From assembly GCF_050436995.1 (NCBI RefSeq), contig NC_134747.1, forward strand, positions 1,557,501 through 1,621,500: a stretch of DNA of 64,000 nucleotides, written 5' to 3'. Source of the stretch: Anticarsia gemmatalis. Lineage: Eukaryota > Arthropoda > Insecta > Lepidoptera > Erebidae. A program made the position numbers and the translations under genes. The notes under the pieces were generated by a model. It saw only the letters and a list, made by a program, of their open reading frames with translations, was not told where the DNA came from and did not search any database. Of the stretch, positions 10,801 to 19,800 are shown one piece after another; position 1 is the first letter of the stretch, and every line of letters begins with the position of its first letter.

Positions 10801-13800
10801 ATGATTTCATAAAATAGGGGTGAGCTTTGTAAAATACCCAAGTGTAATCAAGAACAAAACAACGAAAAATTAAAAATTGTATAACATTTTAAAAGCATGT
10901 TTTCGAACATTTGGTCACAGCCTAACCGGCTTTCGGTAGTTTTTATTTTTTACTAATCGTCTTCTAACCGGTTCTAAACTTCATTCAATTTAGAACTCTA
11001 TTCTCACCTCCATAAGGGTTCAACTTGGCGAGCTCCGGTGTCAGTCCATTCTTCAGTTCCTCAGGGCACGGGCAGACCTCAATCTTCAAAGTGCCGGGGA
11101 TACACTTGAGTTTCTTAGGCGCCGCGCTAGGACGCTTGATCTCTGCCAGAAACTTGTATAAGTCCTCGTCGCGCAGTTTGTCTGTCTCCTATAAGAAACA
11201 ATATTAATTATAAGTATTGTAAGGTAAATTTGGGTAACTTTGAATTATTTGGGTAACATTGACAGTGGGAATTTGAACTAGCTTCGATTATTTTTTCATT
11301 TGAAACCAACACAATTGATAAAAGTTTGCAAAACTAAACTAAACCTTTGGTCAGGTTGACTGTATTATTGCTTAAATTTATGTGTACTATATAATTAAAC
11401 TTGGCCCCGCAAACTTCGTATTGGCTAACAGCTGATTTTTTATAAATAAGTAAATAATTATAATAAATCTTTCTTTTCTTTTTTTTCCATAAGAACCATA
11501 CCTTTACTTTAAGGAATATTATAAATAAAGATTGAGTGAAATCAGTCCAGCCGTTCACGCGTGATGGCGTGACCAAAGGAAATAGGGATTTGCTTTTATA
11601 TAGACATAGATTATAATAAGTAAGCATTTTATTCCTATTTATTTGGAATAAATTCATTGATGAATAATGCCTCTGTGGCACTGTCGGTAGTGTATACGAC
11701 TGATGTCTCAGGATCGAGTCCCCGGTCGGACCAACCTACTATTTCCTTATACAGATTGTATTAACTACCTCTATTCTAATTTAAAAAATCGGCCAAGTGC
11801 GGGTCGGATTCAAGTACAAACGGTTCCGTACCATCATAAAAAAAAAACGAAATAAAAACCAGTCGGGCGCAGAAAAGAGATTCATTTGCGAGCCAATCTT
11901 AAGAATCTATTCCGATTCTCAGTATTGGCTTGCAATTGTATCTCTTCAACTTATAGAAACATAACAAATACCATGAAACTGTGCCATAGAACCAGTCTCT
12001 CACTTAACATTTTACCTGAATTTAGCCTTCACTATCATCAAAAAACCGAAAGTTCTAATCTCAGTCACACATGTACTTTTTGTTATTCAAATTAAAATTT
12101 TACGTTTTATTTATATAATTGTTCATATATTTTTTTGTTTATTTATACATTTAAATCGTGTTAATTAACTTATTTTTATTGTTAGTGGCGATTGAGCGTA
12201 GTTTGTTACAACGCCATCTATCGACACGAATGTGTAACTTGTTGTACGAACTAAAATTGTAAAAAAAGACGTAAAGTAAATAATTATTAGTTTCGACTTT
12301 TTAGCATAGATGGCATTGTTTTTGAGGGCTTACTGAAAATATCACTTTCAGTTAGAATAACATCTTACCGAAGGCAATGTCTTCAGTGAGCAAGGACTTA
12401 AGTAATTATACGTTTATAAATACGGAGGTAAGAATGTATATTTACCTGTTTTGAGTAGCGGTAGCCCATTGGTTACACTCACCGGGTGAAGTTGCTGATC
12501 GAATCGGGTTCGAATCTCATAGGATGTGTGATTTTTTTTGCACTGGTGAGTTTTTACGGTCCCAGAGCTTCTCCATTCACACATCAATAGGTTACCGGAG
12601 TGGGTTTTTAGTGGCAGCACCACATAACCCGGCTATTCCCTCTAGAAAAGTGGAGTCTCCGAAAGGATTTTTCCCTTCGAAAACAAAAATAAAAGGTGTA
12701 CCTGTTTGAAGAAGCTGGTGACGGTGATGACGATGGGCTTGAAGGCGTCGAGCTGGTGCGCCAGGTCGTCGGGCGGCGGGGCGGGCGCGCGCCGCTCCAC
12801 CGAGCCCTTGCGCGTCAGCGACCCGCCCACCTCGCCCGCCCGCCGCCGCAGCTGCTCCAGGCTGCTGGACGACGCCTTGCGGTCTGGAGACATACCGAAT
12901 TCGACATGATGAGCAGGCCTAATCCATGCTTCGGTAGACGGTTTTTGTGGTATAGTGATAAAATGAAATGTTATGTTTGAAATTTGTTAATAGTGACGTT
13001 GATTAGTGAATGGAATGTTGAATTATTATATATTTTAATATATGAGGTATATAAGCCTTGGAACACTGGGTCAATAGTGTATGCTTATACATCTGACTAA
13101 TGCCAAAGTCCAACATTTTAGCAATTATGTCAAAACTTATGCGATTACGTGCACGTACGTATACGCACACTATTTGACCAGCAATGTCAAACACAGTTTA
13201 TTTCAATTGAAGCACTCTGAAGGAATCTAAATATATGAGACGTCGTATTTCCATTGACGTACCCAACTACAAAAGAAATCTTTAAAACAAGTATTAACAG
13301 AAACTCAATCCCTGGTGATGAAATTTATTCAAAACCTTTAAAGATAATATGATGTAATGGTGACAAATGAGCCGTTTAATAAATAAACCAATTACCAGAC
13401 GCTTCTGTGTGTGTTAAGGTTCCAGGTGAGCGTGAAAATTAAATACAATTTTGAAATCAGTGGCCGAATCAGAAACAAACATAAAATCAACAAAAAAAGA
13501 TGTCTTCAAATCAGTGAATCACCTCGAGGGAAGCCAGTTACCGCCAATTTTGCATAGACAGAGGCCACAACACTACGTTGCGTTGAAGCATCGTAAAGCC
13601 GATGTCACTCGTCAATACAGGATTCAATACAAGCGTCGCAAATGTTATAATATATGTTTTATATTATTTTCGAACACGAAAAGTTTCCTGATGTATGTAT
13701 GCTAAAACTATTTTTCGAAAGAAAAATAATTAAGTAAAACTAAATGAACCTTTTTCTGGAGTCCTGTGCTAGTAAAAAAATCTGCCGGTTTTATTAATTT

Positions 13801-16800
13801 TATTTGTTAACAAAAGACTCTTCTTTTGCCCAACAGTAGGATAATACAAGTTACATATATACCGTTGAACCGACAATGCCAGCCCGAAGTCTGTAGCAAA
13901 TCCAATATACCCTCAAGTGGCCAACGTGGTGGACTTAAGGCCTAAGCTCTCCTTCTTCCGGGAGGAGACACTAGACCAGCAGTGGGGCAGTAATGGATAA
14001 AGCCTACTTACCCAAGCTATTAGTGTTAGCAGCTCCAGTGACGCTGTCCTTGTCGTGGTCGCGCTCCAGGCTGTTGGAGCCGTTGAGGATGTTGAGCAGC
14101 GACACGGCGCTCCACGCCAGCGGCATGCGGTACTTGCCCAGCCGGGAGCACGCCGCCGCCGCGCCCGCTCGGACCTTCTCGCGGTTCTACACAAACATAT
14201 GAGTTTTATTACTTGAGTCCTAGTATTTCTTTTTTCGAGGCGCCCATAGCCCTTTGCGCTCACCGGTCGGTAAACGATCTGTGGGTAAAGCAACCATTGG
14301 CGCGGTCATTCCATAGATGGGTGACCGCATAGTGGTATTTGAACTGGGCGTCTCCATGCTTCGGAGGGCACGTTAAAAGTTGGTTCCGGTTGTTGTCTAC
14401 TAAGATAACAGTCGTTAAGCCACGTCAAAGGCCTGTCGGGCGGCTTGAACAACTTTGACACTAGGTTGACCACTAACCATACGACAAACAAACAACTAAC
14501 AAAATTTCTTAAAATCTGGATTTGCTTTTATTTTGAGTTAATAGCAAACAGATGGACTAGTTGATTTTACAATTTGGTTACTTTTATTTTCCTATAAAGA
14601 ATTTAAAACACGCTTCGAAGAAATGCATGTATTCATTTGACAAACAATCTCATTATACTAACGTAGTTATGTTGTACTTATAACACTATATGGGATTCTT
14701 GTATACTACATTAAGTTAATAATATAATCATAATACTTAAGAAAAAATATTCTATAAATAGACTAAAGTTGACTAGCCCCCGGTTTCTGAGGTACGTTTC
14801 GCGGTAGTTTATCTATTCAATAGCGTTATTAAAAACTTAAATGTTAGAGTCATATAAACAAAATGCTATTGAATAGAAAAACTACCGCTAAATGTACTCA
14901 GAAACCGGGCAATGCCAAGGCTGAAATGACATAACTCCAAAATCTACATTTTAAAACTACGAAACTAATCGGAACTATTTCTATATTTTCAAGAATATTT
15001 AGTTTGGAATATAAAAGGAGGCAACAAGCAATGTATTTTTTAAAAAACTGTCTTATGACTTCCCACTGTAACATGCATATCAAATTGCTGTTAAAATAAG
15101 TATGAGTATATTTAGATTGCAAAAGAATAAACGAAAACCAACCTTATCATCCTTAATATAAGGTTCAACGCACTCATTCACATCTCCCTGCAGGACCTTC
15201 TCTACCCTCACTACTAAGAACATATCGGGCGATGGGTTCAGTATATCAAACACCGCACTTCGACTTAAAGTGGACAGATCCGCGTGAGGTATATGTGTGG
15301 CCAGCATTTGTCGCGTACATTCCGAGTTCAGGTTGAAATAGAAGTTCTCTGATACTTTCTTCTTTTCTTTTGCGTCGTATACTGCCATTGATGCGAAGAG
15401 TGGTTCCACGTCTAGTTCTAGCCTGTAAGGTAAGTTGTGATTGGAAATAAATGATGGGTGATATTTTAGCAGGATTATCCTGCTAAAATACCACCACAGG
15501 TCTATTTGTTAGGTAGTCTGTAAGTAGACTTGAATATGTTGCTACTGAAAGTTGTAAAAATACTGATCAATAAAACTTAGAATTGAGATTTACTTAAATA
15601 AATTTGCGTAAATTGATTAATCGAATAATATCCCAATCAGTGAGTTTAGCAGTATTTTAGTTCAAATAAAAATGTTCACAGTCTAGGATTCGTTACTTAC
15701 AATTACTCGAGATGCTGAATATTTAAATTATCTGAGTTTTTTAACGCATATTTCCAGTGGCAAATATAAAAGAAGTGGCCTTCTGAATAAAAAAAATGTC
15801 TTACTAACGTTTTTCACAAAAATATTGCCATAGTATATTTTATACAAAATTTTCTGAAATAAACGTTTTGCTTGGTTCATTACAGTGTTAAACCTATAAG
15901 ACTTACTTTAACTGATGACATAGCACCAGTATTCTATGTCCCATGATCTCACAGGGCATCTCAGCGGCCAGTCTTCGTTCTACAGCCTCCTCTTCATCCA
16001 AGTACGGTGTGTATAGACCTAGCAGGTCTGCCTGGCGGTTTTCAAGCCTACAAATAAAAAAGACGGGCAATTAGTTATTATTTATTTTTTGATGTCCATC
16101 ACTCTTACAGCTATAACAATAAGAAAATCTTTGCCCACTTAAAAGCAAGACGGGGATAAGCGTATACAAAATATTCGTAAAAGGTATTTTGTATACCTTC
16201 TTGCTATTCAGTTTGAATACCCATCAAATCTGAGCATCCTTTATGATTATAAGACAGTTCAGATAGTCAAAACTACTTTTAAATATTCTAGAGTAGTTGA
16301 ATCTCTCTTTTATTTCGTGTCGTCTTTATGTAATCACTAGCTGACCTGCGCAACTTCGCTTGCGTCACCGAATGAGAATGAGAGAATGGGTCAAAATTTT
16401 CCCCGCTTTTGTAACATTTTTCGTTGCTACTCCGCTCCTTATGGCCGAAGCGTGATGTTATACAGTCTATAACCTTCCTCGATAAATGGACTATCTAACA
16501 TTGAAAGAATCTTTCAATTCGGACCAGTAGTTCCTGAGATTAGCGCGTTCAAACAAACAAACAAACAAACTTTTCAGCTTTATATTATTAGTATATAGTA
16601 TATAGAAGTATAGATAAAAGATTCAAGTTATTCGTTTAATCAATGACTTTAATTCTTAAAATCTTATTAATAGGTGGGATATACAACACTTGATACTTTA
16701 TAAACTTACCTCCTAGACTCATTCAACGCATCAATCTGTTCGGGTGGCTTCCTCTCAAACAGGTCCGGTAACAACGGATCTGAAGACGAGCTCCGCAAGT

Positions 16801-19800
16801 CCAGGCTGGCCCAGGAGCCGCGAGGAGTGAGGGTCTCATTACACGATGATGACGAGGATATGGAGGCCACCGACTGGCGCCCGCTCGACGGCTGAGACTC
16901 GAACTGTAGGTAGTCGGAGTTCAGTTTAACTATCTGTGTTTGCAAGAGAATTTATATTAGTATATTATATTGATAGTTTTTGTATAATGTCCTTTGTAAA
17001 ACTTAAAAAAATACTATTTTTCATTGATGACATAGAAATTGAGAAAGAAAAAATCTTAATCTTCTTATATCAAATTTTCTTGTCACAATGTTCGTTCCCG
17101 TACACCTCCGAAATGGCTTGACCGATTCTTATGAAATTTTGTGAGCATATTGAGTCGTAACTTTTAAACTTTCGCGTTGCATGTTTAATGTATAATAGAA
17201 TACGGGAATTAACGCGAAGTCGTTGAGTCGGTCTGAGAAACGCCCAACATCTATTTTTCATAAATTTTGAAGCAATGGACCTTCACCAGGTCAGTATGGT
17301 GGACCATTCTGTTACATGACCCTTATCCAGCAGTAGGACAACATTGAGTTAAATTTTACTTTAATATACACTACAGAAATCATAGAAATAATAAGTACCT
17401 GTTGTGAAGCCAACTCCTCAGTGGAAGTAGTGTGACACTCATCCACCTCGTACTGATGTTTGGGTCCCGCGTGCAGTCTCTCCAGCCGCTCTCCTATACG
17501 CTCCCGGCCGCAGGTAGAGCCGGAGTACGCGCGGTACTTGTACTCAACCACGGTATAGTCGGTCGTGTAGCAGCGGATGCAGTCGCGGACGAACATTGGA
17601 GCTTTTGCACTGGAGATGATGATGGAAGTGTTTAAGACAATAATAATAGAACCTGTCTGAAATGAAATAGCCAAAATCAGCCATGCAGGCTAATGTACGA
17701 AGAAGTTGTTTGGGATTGAATAAGAATGTTTTTTTCTTCTTCTACTTTCTTGGTTAGAGTTGTTGAAATACCAGCAAATGAGTGCAGTTAAGCGTTTAAA
17801 TCTAACCACAAGATTTCTTTCTTTGAGATTGCGGGCATTCATTATACTGTATACAGAACTTAAATTTAATGACACTTCAATAATGGAAACTACTTTAGTC
17901 TGATTAATAATAGTTTATACACTTCATTTTGAGAATACAATTTGTGTGGTCTCCTTGAAAGAACTTTAAGCCCATCACATTACTGCTACATACTTAACAT
18001 TTTACCAATACAAACAGTCCTCAATTTTTATTTAGTTTTCAATAACAGATAATCTATTAGCAACACTTATGTGTAACATATTTATTCTATCTGAAACCGT
18101 AATTAGTTTTAGATACAAGTTTCCTCTAAAATATATAAGTAACTCACAGATCTTCATCAGGCAGCACGTGTGTCATAGTCCTGATCCGTCTGGGCACATT
18201 GCACAGCTCCATGTCGACTGCGGGGTACGCGAGCGGGTCGCGCTCCCCCATCAGCCGGTCGCATACCTCCTCGTAGTCCGGTGGCTCGATCATATCGCAC
18301 AGAGATACCTGGTGAAAATTCACTGTGTGTTTTTCTTCTAATATTTCCTGGTGGATCTCTGTATTGTCTAACAGTTATAATAACTTAACATAGAGTTAGT
18401 AATGGAAATCTATGTTGATCAGGGTTAGTCATTTGGTTTGTTGTATAATAGTATATGGAAATCAATATAAAAATGCATTCTACTTTAGAATGCTTGATGT
18501 TTCAGCTTTGTGCATTGCGAGGTAAAACGCATTTTAGCATTTTTCCTGTTAATTCCACAAATTGTATTACACAATAAACATAACGAAAATTTCAAAATTA
18601 TAGTCCACAGATATAAAGATAATCTTTTGTTTCCTGCTATCGAAAGTACCACATTACTAACTCTTCCAACATCACACTTTACCAATGTGATATAATAATT
18701 TAATTAATTGAAAACACATCAACAAAGACAAATACAAGACTATCCAGACAGTCTTGTATTTATACTAGATTGCTTTGTTTTATTACAAAACAACCCCAAA
18801 CTTAGTATTATGGCCCGACCCACATAATTATACCTTTAACACATTTGAGATGAGAGTGTGTTTCTGCAAAACTCAAGAGATAGAATTGAAATAATTAAAA
18901 ATGCTGTAAAATTAACAATTATTATTGTATATAAGAATTTAGAAAACAATAAGTGAAAGTAAAAACAAATGGATGACATACATTCATGCTATGTACATGT
19001 GCATTATGAGTTCACTCTGAGAGTCTAGGACATTGTTTTATGATGATATCATACAATAACTCACTGGCTTATATGTTACATTGATTACTAGGAATACTGA
19101 CACAGAATTACAGTAGTATGGAGACAAAAACTGTAAAAGAAACTTTAATGTGAATATAAAACTGATATACAGAGTGTTAATGGTATTATAGGATGTCTAT
19201 GTTGAAATACTGTGCGTGGTAATGATTTCCAATCACGGTAGCCTGTATTTAGCACTCATAAACAGGTCACAACTACATTACAGCACAACTGAATTAGTGT
19301 TATACCTTAAGGATAAAATGAGTGTTATTATAAGTTATATTACAGTATTGAGTAACTCATTAGTATTAAATAGCGGTATCTATCAGCCAGCAATCCTCCT
19401 AGCCGATATACGGCTACGGCAGTCAGTTTCATTGAAACTGGCCATCTGTGCAGGACTTTGTTTATAGTGTCCAAGTGTGTGCACAATACACAGGTACACT
19501 CTCTATTCCATCACTCTCATAGTTTGGTGGGACGGATAACCGACACGACCAGTGAGAGGTCAGGCGCAGGACCGACGGCTTTACGTGCTCTCCGAGGCAC
19601 GGAGGTCTTCGACCTCAACTTCCTAACTCCGGGCAATTTCTAGGAAATTCTTAACAGAAAATCTCAGAAAAGACTTTTTGGCCCGACCCAGGATTCGAAC
19701 CCGAGACCTCTCGCACCGCAGTCGCATATACTACCGACCGCGCCACAGAGACAGTTAGCCAGCAATCAATTAGTAAACAAACCGTAACGCTACACTAATA

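Noticed and set aside
13451..13705. 84-codon plus-strand frame ([20 protein letters not shown])
   Set aside because: It has some coding-like composition, but no recognisable family and no good splice sites, and it lies in a repeat-rich DOCK intron. Probably an old element remnant.
14280..14330. A genuine 5S rRNA gene
   Set aside because: Only the internal promoter region resembles 5S; the rest is shared SINE body, and three copies have the same non-5S sequence.
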